From Rhodospirillales bacterium (GTDB lineage: Bacteria > Pseudomonadota > Alphaproteobacteria > Rhodospirillales > UBA2165): DNA of 64,000 nt. Positions 9,141 to 18,788 of this stretch are shown here, piece by piece. Position 1 is the first letter of the stretch, and each line of letters opens with the position of its first letter. Under the pieces are notes generated by a model. It made no database searches. It was not told the DNA's origin and saw only the letters and a list, made by a program, of their open reading frames with translations. A program made the position numbers and the translations under genes. The DNA lies in assembly GCA_022823235.1 (NCBI GenBank), contig JAJDXO010000030.1, positions 124,001 to 188,000 on the forward strand, read 5' to 3'.

Positions 9141-9308
9141 CTATTTGATTTTGGTTTCCTTGAACAGCACGTGTTTCCGCGCGACGGGGTCGTACTTGCG
9201 GAATTCAAGCTTCTCGGTCTGGGTCTTCGGGTTCTTCTTGGCGACGTAATAAAACCCTGTATCGGCCGTGCTTTCGAGCTTGATCAAGATTGTGTTGGGC
9301 TTTGCCAT
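9141..9308 (-). CDS. rpmG: 50S ribosomal protein L33
   Basis: This 55-residue protein starts [13 protein letters not shown] and contains the L33 core FYYVAKKNP and [23 protein letters not shown]-type tail. The ATG at 9308 is chosen because the nine codons upstream in frame add residues not seen in L33. The cysteine pairs of zinc-binding L33 are absent, so it is the C-minus, zinc-independent form. It is downstream of the S41 protease on the same strand, at the end of the dprA-topA-rnr series. Confidence 0.96.
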   Translation of the reverse strand: MAKPNTILIKLESTADTGFYYVAKKNPKTQTEKLEFRKYDPVARKHVLFKETKIK

Positions 9309-9403
9309 TTCACGAATATCCAGCCAATTTCGCAATTCGAGGGCCGCAACATAACGGTTAACGGCAACCTGTCAACGCCAGAGCAGTATCCGGCGGGGAG
9401 CCG

Positions 9404-11008
9404 TTACCTGCCGCGGCTGGCCGCGATCGTCGGCGCGACGGCCAGCAACTGCCGGTACTGGTCCGGATGGTCCAACAAATATTCGCCGAGCCGGACCTCG
9501 ATATCGCGCCGTTCGCGTGCCGCCGGGCATACCCGGCGCAAGACTTCCCGGTTCGACGCGTCTCCCGCGGGGACCGACCGCCACCGCGCCATGTGCTCAT
9601 GGGTCTCGGCCATATGGCGCAGCGCCGAACCGACAAGCCCGCCAACGCCGCCGTCCGGCCCCGACGTACAAACCGACGGCGAGACCCCAAGATCATGAAG
9701 CGAGTAGCCCGAGGGCGCGACGAACCGCGACCAGGTCAGCGTAATTTCGCCGTTGTTGGGCAGCCGGGTGATTGTTTGAACCGTGCCTTTGCCGAAAGAA
9801 CCGGTGCCGATGACGACCGCCCGTTCGTGATCCTGGAGAGCCGCCGCCACGATCTCGGCGGCGGAGGCGGACCGGCCGTTGATCAGAACCACCATGGGCA
9901 AACCGTTGGTGATGTCCGTGCCGTGGGCGTCGTAGTCGCGGACACTATTGGGATGCCGTCCCCGGGTCGAAACGATCCGGCCGCTCTTCAGGAACAGATC
10001 CGCCACCTTCACCGCCTGGATGAGAAGCCCGCCGGGGTTGTCGCGGAGATCCAGCAAAATCCCGTGCAATTGCGCATCCCGGCGAGCCATGGCTGCCTTC
10101 ATGGCGCGAATCAGGTGTCCCGATGTGCGGTCGTTGAAGCCGGAGATGGTGATATGCAGAATATTATGGTGAACCTTGGTCCGAACGGTCGGCAGGATGA
10201 CGCGCGAGCGTTCAAGCGACCGGAAAGTCGGACGGTTTGTCCGGGAACCCACGTATCTCAGCAGCACGGTCGTACCGACCTCCCCCCGGAGCATGTTTCG
10301 GATTTCTTTCCGGCTGCGACCGGCCAGCGGCTGCCGATCCACGTGGGTGATCAGGTCGCCGACCCTTAGTCCGGCCCGGGCGGCAGGGGTATGAGTAAAG
10401 ACCGCGGTTATTTCCGGTCCGTCGGACCCGACTCGATACCGTATACCGATCCCGCCAAATCCCGACCGCTTGGCGCGATTGTCCAGGGCCTCGGAGGCGC
10501 TGGCATAGCGGGAAAATGAATCGAGTTTCGACAGCATGCCGTCGAAAACCGCCTCATAGAGGCGCTCCGCGGGCATTCGGCGGATAGTCTCGGACGCGTT
10601 TCGCGCTTCGGCCAGCGCGTCGAACGTCAGCGTCGCCCACCCTTCGGCATCGTCGGGCGCCGCCGCATGGGCCACGCGCAGGACCGCGCCGTCATACAGC
10701 AGGCGGATCCGCCGGCCGGACCGCCTGAAATCTATTTTGGGGTCGATGGCACCGAGGCCATTCAACCCCTCGACCGCAAGCGCGCCGATGGCGACCGGTT
10801 CGATATAGCGGCTGGCGATCTGGCGGTAACCGGCGGCGAAGGTGGATTCGGCGCGCCGGGCATCCAGGATCGTGGTCGTATCGGCATTGGGGTTGGGTGC
10901 CGCGCACGCGCCGAGAACCGCGGCCGCAAGGGCCGTCAATGCAACTCGCGCAGGGCGGAATACCAGCCTCCGGCTTCCACCCTCCCAGGTGAAATAAGCG
11001 TTTCTCAC
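9404..11008 (-). CDS. S41-family C-terminal processing peptidase, lipoprotein
   Basis: This 534-residue protein has a hydrophobic N-terminus ending in the lipobox LGAC (Cys35), so it is probably a periplasm-facing lipoprotein. A PDZ domain lies at about residues 183-260 (GFGGIGIRY, AARAGLRVGDLITHVD). The S41 protease core follows with LDLRDNPGGLL, the catalytic serine at Ser382 (SASAAEI) and the general-base lysine Lys407 (SFGKGTVQ), spaced 25 residues apart as in E. coli Prc. It would trim C-termini of envelope proteins. It sits between rnr and rpmG on the same strand, 74 bp after rnr. Tail extension after the protease domain is about 110 residues, with two cysteines. Confidence 0.9.
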   Translation of the reverse strand: MRNAYFTWEGGSRRLVFRPARVALTALAAAVLGACAAPNPNADTTTILDARRAESTFAAGYRQIASRYIEPVAIGALAVEGLNGLGAIDPKIDFRRSGRRIRLLYDGAVLRVAHAAAPDDAEGWATLTFDALAEARNASETIRRMPAERLYEAVFDGMLSKLDSFSRYASASEALDNRAKRSGFGGIGIRYRVGSDGPEITAVFTHTPAARAGLRVGDLITHVDRQPLAGRSRKEIRNMLRGEVGTTVLLRYVGSRTNRPTFRSLERSRVILPTVRTKVHHNILHITISGFNDRTSGHLIRAMKAAMARRDAQLHGILLDLRDNPGGLLIQAVKVADLFLKSGRIVSTRGRHPNSVRDYDAHGTDITNGLPMVVLINGRSASAAEIVAAALQDHERAVVIGTGSFGKGTVQTITRLPNNGEITLTWSRFVAPSGYSLHDLGVSPSVCTSGPDGGVGGLVGSALRHMAETHEHMARWRSVPAGDASNREVLRRVCPAARERRDIEVRLGEYLLDHPDQYRQLLAVAPTIAASRGR

Positions 11009-11082
11009 TCTTTTTCAGCCCGATTCCGGACAATTGCCCGTATTCTCGCAGGCAAGGAATCTTGCCGTCAAATATTAATTAA

Positions 11083-13239
11083 TTACTCCGAATCAATGGG
11101 TTGCAGGATCAGCCGGCCCCTGAGCGGGTCAGCTTCCTTAATGGCGACAGCCAGGGTTTGGCCAAGCGAATAGCGCAATCCGCCCCGACGGGCCCCCAGG
11201 GATTGGCTCTTTTCATCGAAGCCGAATCCGCCGGCGCCGAGGAGGCGTTTGGGAATAAATCCCTCGGCGCCGCTGTCTTCCAGCTCCACATAGAGGCCAA
11301 ATCGGGTGGCTCCGGTGACCCGGCCGACGAGCCGGTCCGACCCGACATTGAGCGCAGCGGCGACGGCGAACCGGTCCATGGCTTCGCGCTCGGCGGACAC
11401 CGCGCGACGCTCGGTCATCGACACATGTGCCGCCAGGTCGTCGAGCCGGTCCGACGGCAGAAACTCTCCGTCGTCGCCAAGTTTCAGCGCCTTGATCAGC
11501 GCCCGGTGCACCACAAGGTCGGAATACCGCCGGATGGGCGACGTAAAATGGGTGTAGTTCCGGAGGTGCAGGCCGAAATGACCGTCGTCGGAGGCGCTGT
11601 AGACGGCTTGCGCCTGGCTTCGGAGAACCAGATCAGCCAACAGATCGGCCTCTTCCTTGTCCGAGGCGTTGGCCAATATCCGGTTGAAGTGACGGGGCAG
11701 CAGGACCTGACCCTTTGGCGTCGGGTGGCCCATGGCGCGCAAGGTCTCGGTCAGGCCGGCGAGTTTGTCGACGGGCGGTTCCTCATGAACGCGAAACAGC
11801 GCCGCGGTCCGTTTGGCGGCCAGCGTGCGCGCCGCCGCCACGTTGGCGGTGATCATGAACGACTCGATCAAGCGGTGGGAAACGTATCTTGGCCGCTCCT
11901 CGACACGCCACGACTCCGCGTCCTCGAACACCACCCGGCGCTCGGGCAGGTCGAGATCCAGCGGCTCCCGGCGGTTTCTCTCGTTTTCGAGCGCGGCGAA
12001 GGCGCCCCGCAACGGCTCCAGGACCGAGCCCGTTAGTTCCGTACATTCCTCGTCGGGGTTTCCGTTCCAGGCGTCGTGGACCCGGCGATAGGTCAACCGG
12101 GCCGCCGAGCGCATCAGCGCCCGTTCGAATCGGTGATCCAGTATTCGGCCGTCGGCGCCGATCCGGATGTGCGCCGCGAGGCAGGGCCGGTCTTCCCCTG
12201 GCCGGAGGGAGCACCAGCCGTTCGACAGGGCCTCCGGCAGCATCGGCACGACCTGATCCGGCAGATAGACGGAATTGCCCCGCTCCCTTGCCGCTTGGTC
12301 CAAAGCGTCGTCCGGGCGCACATACCGGGCAACGTCGGCGATCGCGACGATCAGTTTCCAGCCGCCGGGATTTTCCGGATCGGCATCCGGCTCGGCGAAC
12401 ACCGCATCGTCGAAATCCCGGGCATCCTCATCGTCGATGGTCACCAGGGGGACTGCGCGGAGGTCGACCCGCCCGTCCAGCGGGGCTGCAATTGCCGCTT
12501 CAGCCAGAGCAAGCGCTTCCGCGGTGAATTCAACCGGTATGTCGTTGGCGCCGAGGGCGGCGCGGCTGAAGGTCTCGGCGGTTCCGAACCGGCCGATGCG
12601 CTGGACGATTCGGGCCTGGCGCAGGCCATAGCGGCTTCCATGCCGTACCGGTTCGGCGACAACCAGCTCACCCGCCTCCGCGTCCATGCTGTCGCCGGGT
12701 CCGATCTCGAGCTCCGATCTGGCCTTGCGGTCGGTTGGCTTCACCCGCGCGCTGCCGTCGTAGACCCCGATCACCAGGGGGCTGCCGCCGGGCAGCGCGC
12801 GGATCAGTCTGGCCTGGTAGTCACCGTCATCCTGCTGCCGCAGGCGCACCAGCAGCCGATCGCCAAGGCCGGGCGCCGGCCCGGGCCGACGGTCCGCTTT
12901 CAGGTAAATGAGAGGCGCCGGCCGGTCCCCAGATTCGTCATTTGGCCGGTTGTCGGGCGTTACCAGGACCTCGCCGTCGCTATCGGTTCCCGAAACCCGA
13001 ACCACGGTCACCGGCGGCAGCGCGCCGGTCCGGGACAACGGCCGGTCATCGCCGTCTTCGATCAGTCCCATATCCTTGAGGTGCCGGATTTCGCTTCGCA
13101 GGCGCGCGCGGTATTTCTTGGCGACGTCGAAGGCCGAAATTATATGGCGGACGGTCGTGTGATCCGGATTTTCCGAGATGTAGTCGAGGATGTCCTGCCG
13201 GCTCGGCAGGCCGGCTTTCGGTTTTTTGCGTCCCGCCAA
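11083..13239 (-). CDS. rnr: Ribonuclease R
   Basis: This 718-residue enzyme is a 3'-5' exoribonuclease that degrades structured RNA. The RNB catalytic domain shows the metal-binding acid cluster TIDDEDARDFDDAVFAEPD and ADVARYVRPDDALD, and the ending GLYVELEDSGAEGFIPKRLL is the S1 RNA-binding domain. The N-terminal winged-helix and cold-shock region (LPSRQDILDYI onward) fits RNase R rather than RNase II. It is 30 bp downstream of topA in a same-strand series with dprA, an order widely seen in alphaproteobacteria. Confidence 0.95.
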   Translation of the reverse strand: MAGRKKPKAGLPSRQDILDYISENPDHTTVRHIISAFDVAKKYRARLRSEIRHLKDMGLIEDGDDRPLSRTGALPPVTVVRVSGTDSDGEVLVTPDNRPNDESGDRPAPLIYLKADRRPGPAPGLGDRLLVRLRQQDDGDYQARLIRALPGGSPLVIGVYDGSARVKPTDRKARSELEIGPGDSMDAEAGELVVAEPVRHGSRYGLRQARIVQRIGRFGTAETFSRAALGANDIPVEFTAEALALAEAAIAAPLDGRVDLRAVPLVTIDDEDARDFDDAVFAEPDADPENPGGWKLIVAIADVARYVRPDDALDQAARERGNSVYLPDQVVPMLPEALSNGWCSLRPGEDRPCLAAHIRIGADGRILDHRFERALMRSAARLTYRRVHDAWNGNPDEECTELTGSVLEPLRGAFAALENERNRREPLDLDLPERRVVFEDAESWRVEERPRYVSHRLIESFMITANVAAARTLAAKRTAALFRVHEEPPVDKLAGLTETLRAMGHPTPKGQVLLPRHFNRILANASDKEEADLLADLVLRSQAQAVYSASDDGHFGLHLRNYTHFTSPIRRYSDLVVHRALIKALKLGDDGEFLPSDRLDDLAAHVSMTERRAVSAEREAMDRFAVAAALNVGSDRLVGRVTGATRFGLYVELEDSGAEGFIPKRLLGAGGFGFDEKSQSLGARRGGLRYSLGQTLAVAIKEADPLRGRLILQPIDSE

Positions 13240-13269
13240 GCTGAAGCGACCTAGGCAGCCGGGCGCCGT

Positions 13270-15858
13270 TTAGCCGGCGTCGGCCGGCGCCGGGTCCTTG
13301 GGCGCCTTCTTGGCGCCGGTTTTCTTGGCCGCCTTTTTGGTTTTCTTCTTCCGCGCCCCGCCCTTCGCCGCTATCAGAGCGACGGCCTCTTCAAGGGTGG
13401 GCGTCTCTTCTTTTTTGTCCTTGGGCAGCGTCGCGCGGGTCTTGCCGTGCTGTACATAGGGGCCCCAGCGGCCCGTTTTCAGAATAATGGGTTGCCCGTC
13501 GTCCGGGTGATCGCCGATGGTGACCGGCGCGGGCTTGCGGGGCGCGTTGGCGAGGAGTTCCACCGCCCGGTTGTGGCCGATGGTCAGAACATCGTCCTCC
13601 TTGAGCGACACGTAGGTGCCCTCGTGCTTGATATAGGGTCCAAAGCGGCCGATGCCGGCCTGGATCATTTCGCCGGTTTCCGGATGGGCGCCGATATCCC
13701 GCGGCAGCGCCAGCAGGCCGAGCGCGATGTCCAGGTCAACGGCCGCCGGGTCCATATCCCTGGCCAGCGATGCCCGTTTCGGCTTTTGTTTGCCCTCGGG
13801 CTCGCCCAACTGGACATATATGCCGTGAGGCCCGCGCCGCATGGTGACGGTCAGGCCGGTGCCCGGATCGGCGCCCAGTTCCTTGGGTCCGGCATCGAGC
13901 GCGGCGGCGCCATTGCCGCCGTTGTCGACGACAAGGGGCCGCGTATGCCTGCAATCGGGGTAGTTGGAGCAGCCGATGAATGCGCCATAGCGCCCCACCT
14001 TCAGGCTCAGTTGGCCTTCTTCACAGGATGGGCATGTCCGGGGATCCCGTCCCGAGCCGTCGTCGCGGAAGAAATGGGGGCCAAGAAGCTCGTTGAGCGC
14101 ATCCAGCACCTCGCGAACCCGCAGTTCGGTGGTGGCGCCCACCGAGTCCGAGAACTTGGCCCAGAAGTCCCGGAGGACCGCCTTCCAGTCGATCCGTCCG
14201 CCCGAAATGTCGTCCAGCTGGTTCTCCAGATCGGCGGTGAAGTCATATTCCACGTAGCGCGTGAAGAAGCTCTCGAGGAACGCCGTGACGAGCCGGCCTC
14301 TGTCCTCGGGGAAGAACCGCCGGCTCTCGAGCCGCACGTAATCCCGGTCCTGCAGGACCGAGATAATCGATGCATAGGTCGACGGACGCCCGATACCGAG
14401 TTCCTCGAGGCGCTTTACCAGGCTCGCTTCGGAAAAGCGGGGCGGCGGCTGGGTGAAATGCTGCTCCGGCAGGATGTCGGTCCGATCCAGAGCCTGGCCT
14501 TCCTTGACGTCCGGTAGCCGCGCTTCCTTTTGCTCTTCGGTATCGCCGTCATCGCGGCCTTCCTCGTAGAGTTTGAAAAAACCGTCGAACGTAACGATCG
14601 AGCCGCGCGCCCGCAGCGTCAGCCGGTCGTCATCTTGAGGCGCACCCGCGGGCCTGAGGTCGACGGCGACCTGGTCGAGCACGGCCGAGGCCATTTGGCT
14701 CGCCACGGTCCGCTTCCAAATCAGATCGTAGAGTTTGAACTGATCCGGATTCAAACCGGAGAGTTCCCTGGGCAGCCGGCCGATATTGGTCGGGCGGATC
14801 GCTTCGTGGGCTTCCTGGGCGTTCTTCGCCTTGCTCGAATACGCCCGGGGGCGTTCGGGCACGTAATCGGATCCATAGGCCGACCCGATATGGCGGCGAG
14901 CCTCGTCGACGGCCTCTTTGGCCATCTGAACGCCGTCGGTCCGCATATAGGTGATCAGGCCGACGGTCTCGCCATCCACGTTGACGCCTTCATAGAGCCG
15001 CTGGGCGACCTGCATGGTCTTGCGGGCGGAGAAATGCAGTTTGCGGGCCGCTTCCTGCTGAAGCGTCGAGGTGGTGAACGGCGGCGCCGGATTCCGGCGG
15101 GATTGCCTGCGCTCGACCCGGGAGACGGAGAAATTCGCCGCCTCGATGGCGGCGACCGCCCGGTTTGCCGCGGCTTCGTCACCCAGCGCCAGTCTATCCA
15201 GCTTCTCACCGTCGAGATGGGTTAGCTGGGCGGTGACCGGTTTGCCGTTTTGATCTGCAAAGACCGCATGTACCGACCAATATTCCCGGGGCACGAAGTT
15301 CTCGATCCCGGTTTCGCGCTCACAAATCAGCCGCAGCGCAACCGACTGGACACGGCCCGCGGACCGGCTGCCCGGCAGCTTGCGCCAAAGTACCGGCGAC
15401 AGGGTGAAGCCAACGAGGTAGTCCAGGGCGCGGCGGGCCAGATAGGCCTCGACCAGCTCCTGGTCCACGTCCCGCGGGTGATCGAACGCATCGAGGATGG
15501 CGTTCTTGGTGATCTCGTTGAAGACCACCCGTTTGACCTCGACGCCCTCCAAGGCCTTCTTCTCGTCCAGGACCTGCTGGATGTGCCACGAGATTGCCTC
15601 GCCCTCACGGTCGGGGTCGGTGGCCAGATAAAGGTGATCCGCCTTTTTGACGGCCTCGGTGATTTCCTTCATCTGCTTTTGGGAGTCGGAACCGATCTCC
15701 CACTTCATCGAGAAGTCGGCACCGGGATCCACCGATCCGTCCTTGGCCGGCAGATCGCGAATATGGCCGTAGCTGGCGAGGACCGTGTAGTCGCTCCCCA
15801 GATACCGATTGATCGTCTTCGCCTTGGCGGGCGATTCGACAACGACGACGTTCGACAT
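13270..15858 (-). CDS. topA: DNA topoisomerase I
   Basis: This 862-residue enzyme relaxes negative supercoils. The TOPRIM domain starts at MSNVVVVESPAKAKTI and includes DPDREGEAISWH. The catalytic tyrosine is Tyr304 in LITYMRTDG. One four-cysteine zinc finger near residues 600-630 (CPSCEEGQ...CSNYPDC) is followed by several C-terminal TopA repeats (GPYIKHEG, GPYVQHGK), and the protein ends in a Lys/Ala-rich tail. The open frame continues far upstream into dprA in another frame; the ATG at 15858, 10 bp after the dprA stop, matches the family start. Confidence 0.97.
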   Translation of the reverse strand: MSNVVVVESPAKAKTINRYLGSDYTVLASYGHIRDLPAKDGSVDPGADFSMKWEIGSDSQKQMKEITEAVKKADHLYLATDPDREGEAISWHIQQVLDEKKALEGVEVKRVVFNEITKNAILDAFDHPRDVDQELVEAYLARRALDYLVGFTLSPVLWRKLPGSRSAGRVQSVALRLICERETGIENFVPREYWSVHAVFADQNGKPVTAQLTHLDGEKLDRLALGDEAAANRAVAAIEAANFSVSRVERRQSRRNPAPPFTTSTLQQEAARKLHFSARKTMQVAQRLYEGVNVDGETVGLITYMRTDGVQMAKEAVDEARRHIGSAYGSDYVPERPRAYSSKAKNAQEAHEAIRPTNIGRLPRELSGLNPDQFKLYDLIWKRTVASQMASAVLDQVAVDLRPAGAPQDDDRLTLRARGSIVTFDGFFKLYEEGRDDGDTEEQKEARLPDVKEGQALDRTDILPEQHFTQPPPRFSEASLVKRLEELGIGRPSTYASIISVLQDRDYVRLESRRFFPEDRGRLVTAFLESFFTRYVEYDFTADLENQLDDISGGRIDWKAVLRDFWAKFSDSVGATTELRVREVLDALNELLGPHFFRDDGSGRDPRTCPSCEEGQLSLKVGRYGAFIGCSNYPDCRHTRPLVVDNGGNGAAALDAGPKELGADPGTGLTVTMRRGPHGIYVQLGEPEGKQKPKRASLARDMDPAAVDLDIALGLLALPRDIGAHPETGEMIQAGIGRFGPYIKHEGTYVSLKEDDVLTIGHNRAVELLANAPRKPAPVTIGDHPDDGQPIILKTGRWGPYVQHGKTRATLPKDKKEETPTLEEAVALIAAKGGARKKKTKKAAKKTGAKKAPKDPAPADAG

Positions 15859-15868
15859 TTGGCGTCCG

Positions 15869-16993
15869 TTATATCTCGGCGAGTAATGAAACCCGATTGC
15901 CAGGGTGCCGTTCGATTCTCCCGGCCAACTCCAATTCCAGGAGGATGGTCGCGACCGCGGCAGGGGACATTTGGCATTGCCGAATGAGTTCGTCAACCGC
16001 AACCGGCGCTGGGCCCAGAAATTCCTCCAGGTCCGCGCGGTTGGAATCCGTTGGCGTTTCGGCCGGCGTCGATGGAGTTTCTGTTTCAAATTCAATGACT
16101 TGCGAGGGGTCGTCCAGCTTCGGCCGTGGCGGCGAGAAAACATCCGGCAAATTATTCGTCACGTCGGCGGCGGATTCCGTGAGGACGGCGCCGTCCCGAA
16201 TCAGCAGGTTGGGTCCCTGGGCGCGGGGATCGAGCGGCGAGCCGGGTACGGCGAACACCTCGCGGCCCTGCTCCAAGGCGGTGCGCGCCGTGATCAACGA
16301 TCCCGACCGCTTTGCCGCTTCGACAACGATGACGCCTTCCGAGAGGCCCGATATCAACCGGTTTCGGCGGGGGAAATGACGGGCCTGCGGGGTAAGCCCG
16401 AGCGGCATTTCGGAGATAACCAGACCCTCGGCGGTCAGCCGCTCATAAAGCTGCGCGTGTTCCTTCGGGTAAATCACGTCCACACCCCCGGCGAGGACGG
16501 CGATGGTGCCGGTACCGATGGCCGCTTCGTGCGCGGCGCCGTCAATGCCCCGGGCCATCCCCGAGACGATGGCAAAGCCCTCCTTGCCCAGTTCGCCGGC
16601 GAGTTTGCCGGCCATGCGCGTCCCATTGATCGAGGCGTTCCGGGTCCCCACGAGCCCAAGGCACCGCCGGGCGGCCAGGCCGGGATCCCCTTTGGCAAAC
16701 AGGACCGGCGGCGCGTCTTCCAAATATTCGAGGAGAGGCGGATAGGTCTCCTCGCCAAGAAACAGCAATTGCACCTTCTGTTCCCGGGCTGCGTCAATTT
16801 CGTCCTCGATTTCCGAAACCGCCGGCAGTGACGGGGATTTGGCGCCGCCGCGGCGCGCCAGATCTGGCAACGCCTCCAACGCCGCCGCAGCCGTACCGAA
16901 GCGTTCAACCAGCCGGCGATGGGTGACCGGGCCCACACGTTCGGCCCTGATCAGCCGCAGAATGTCCCGTTTCTCGTCATCCGATAAAGACAT
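15869..16993 (-). CDS. dprA: DNA-processing protein DprA
   Basis: This 374-residue protein loads RecA on single-stranded DNA during natural transformation and recombination. The Rossmann-type core is visible in LGLVGTRNASINGTRMA, IVSGMARGIDGAAHEAA, IAVLAGGVDVIYPKEH, and SLITARTALEQGREVFAVPG. An N-terminal SAM-like helical region and a C-terminal winged-helix (LIRQCQMSPAAVATILLELELAGRI) are present. It is the first gene of the dprA-topA-rnr series, 10 bp before topA. Upstream, a TRAP operon on the other strand separates it from plsY. Confidence 0.95.
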   Translation of the reverse strand: MSLSDDEKRDILRLIRAERVGPVTHRRLVERFGTAAAALEALPDLARRGGAKSPSLPAVSEIEDEIDAAREQKVQLLFLGEETYPPLLEYLEDAPPVLFAKGDPGLAARRCLGLVGTRNASINGTRMAGKLAGELGKEGFAIVSGMARGIDGAAHEAAIGTGTIAVLAGGVDVIYPKEHAQLYERLTAEGLVISEMPLGLTPQARHFPRRNRLISGLSEGVIVVEAAKRSGSLITARTALEQGREVFAVPGSPLDPRAQGPNLLIRDGAVLTESAADVTNNLPDVFSPPRPKLDDPSQVIEFETETPSTPAETPTDSNRADLEEFLGPAPVAVDELIRQCQMSPAAVATILLELELAGRIERHPGNRVSLLAEI

Positions 16994-17186
16994 CGCGCTA
17001 CACTATCGAACGGCAATGGATGTTGACAGCGCGCAGATGGTTGTCGCTTCCGCCGGGGCGCCGACATTGTTAATCCGCGGGCGGCAAAAAAACTAGCGTG
17101 TTCAATGACAAGCTGCTTAATATATCGGCCAATACGGAACAACGCGGCGTGATTGCCGCACCAATCAACACTGAACGGAGAGGAAT

Positions 17187-18206
17187 ATGTCACGTCTCAA
17201 CAAAACACTCCTTATGGCCGGAACGGCGCTCCTGGGAGCCTCGCTGCTCTCCGGCGCCGCATCGGCACAAACGGTTTCCCTAAAGATGGCCCACTGGCTG
17301 CCGCCGGTGCACCATATGACCCAGACCGCTCAGGCCTGGATCGATGCTGTCGAAAAGGCTTCCGGCGGCACACTCAAAATCCAGCTCGACAAGAACGCGC
17401 TGGCGAAACCTCCGGGGCAATACGACCTGGCCAAGAACGGCGTCCGCGATCTCGCCTGGAGCGTCGGCGCCTATACCCCGGGCCGTTCTCCCTTGTTCCG
17501 CTTCGCCGAGGTGCCGTTTGCGTCACCCAATGCGGAAACAGGCAGCCCCGGCCACATCAAGTGGTACCTGAAGCATGGTTTCGACAAGAAGGAAATGGGC
17601 GATACGGTCCTGATCACCTCCTGGGTGCACGGACCGGGTCTGCTTCATTCCAAGAAAGAAGTCACCAAGATGGAAGACATGAAGGGGATGAAGATCCGCG
17701 TCGGCGGCGGCGGCGTGCTGACCGCCAAGAGCCTCGGCGCCGTTCCGGTCAACCAATCGGCTACCCAGTCCCATGAAAGTCTGACCCGCGGCACCACCGA
17801 AGCCGCGTTCTTCCCGTGGGAAGCGGTACACGGGTTCCGGCTCGCGGGATTGGTCAAGTATCATCTCGAGGTGCCGGGTGGTCTCTATACCACCCCGTTT
17901 GCCCTCAATATGAACAAGAAGAAGTTCGAAGGTCTTCCCGCGGCCGCGCGGAAAGTGCTGACGGCCGAGGGCGGCGCCAAGGGCGCCAAGCTGATCGGGG
18001 CGCTTTGGGACAAGGCGGATGCGGTCGGCAGGCAGGACGCCGTCAAGGCCGGCAACAAGATCCAAACCCTGTCCGACGCCGAACGGAAGCGCTGGGCCAA
18101 GGCGATCAAGATCATTACCGATCAATGGATTGCCAAGGGCAACGAAATGGGCCTCAACGGCAAGGCATTGATGGACGAACTCCGTCAAATGATGAAGGCA
18201 GGCTGA
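17187..18206 (+). CDS. TRAP transporter solute-binding protein (DctP family)
   Basis: This 339-residue periplasmic protein has a Sec signal peptide (MSRLNKTLLMAGTALLGASL, cut after ASA at residue 27). The DctP fold follows, with the family motif KMEDMKGMKIRVGG, whose arginine usually salt-bridges a carboxylate on the ligand. A strong ribosome site (GGAGAGGAAT) precedes the ATG. It is the first gene of a binding protein / DctQ / DctM operon running against the surrounding housekeeping genes. The ligand is not predictable; an organic acid is likely from family knowledge. Confidence 0.9.
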   Translation: MSRLNKTLLMAGTALLGASLLSGAASAQTVSLKMAHWLPPVHHMTQTAQAWIDAVEKASGGTLKIQLDKNALAKPPGQYDLAKNGVRDLAWSVGAYTPGRSPLFRFAEVPFASPNAETGSPGHIKWYLKHGFDKKEMGDTVLITSWVHGPGLLHSKKEVTKMEDMKGMKIRVGGGGVLTAKSLGAVPVNQSATQSHESLTRGTTEAAFFPWEAVHGFRLAGLVKYHLEVPGGLYTTPFALNMNKKKFEGLPAAARKVLTAEGGAKGAKLIGALWDKADAVGRQDAVKAGNKIQTLSDAERKRWAKAIKIITDQWIAKGNEMGLNGKALMDELRQMMKAG

Positions 18207-18238
18207 CGCCGCGCTGATTCATTGATATCGGACTTCGG

Positions 18239-18778
18239 ATGAATCCATCAGGAGGATTTCTGATTTTCCTGAGCGAGCGAGTCACTCTGTGGCTCGCTCG
18301 CGCGGGTTCTGTCGGTCTTGCCATCATGATGTTTCTGACGCTCGCCGACGTGGTCGGACGTATTTTCGATCATCCGGTCGCGGGTACCGTCGAGTTGACC
18401 GAACTCATCATGGGGATGATCATTTACCTCGGGGTTGGGTTCACCACCTTCAACCGCGGCCATATTCGCGTCGACATCCTGATTACCATGATGTCGACGC
18501 GCGTTCAGGCGGTGCTCGATGTCGTTACCCACGTGATTGCGACGGTCTTTATCGGCTTTGTGGTCTGGCGGCTGTTTCTTCAGGCCGCATCCCGGATCGA
18601 GAACAACGACCAGACCATTATCTGGGAGATTCCCGTCTGGCCGGTGGCGTACGTGATGGCGCTGGCCAGCGTGTTGATGCTCACCTCATTGGTGCTTCAT
18701 CTCGTGATTGCGGCCCGGACGGCGGTTACCGGGCAAGTGATGGTGGTCGGCAATCCGTCCTCGACGGGAGCCGACTAG
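18239..18778 (+). CDS. TRAP transporter small permease (DctQ)
   Basis: This 179-residue protein has four predicted transmembrane helices, including LTLADVVGRIFDHPVAGTVE, the DctQ hallmark after helix 1, and the GVGFTTFNRGHIRVDIL segment typical of this subunit. It forms the inner-membrane complex with the large DctM subunit and is driven by a sodium or proton gradient. It lies 32 bp after the binding-protein gene and 10 bp before dctM. Confidence 0.9.
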   Translation: MNPSGGFLIFLSERVTLWLARAGSVGLAIMMFLTLADVVGRIFDHPVAGTVELTELIMGMIIYLGVGFTTFNRGHIRVDILITMMSTRVQAVLDVVTHVIATVFIGFVVWRLFLQAASRIENNDQTIIWEIPVWPVAYVMALASVLMLTSLVLHLVIAARTAVTGQVMVVGNPSSTGAD

Positions 18779-18788
18779 GCGGCAAATA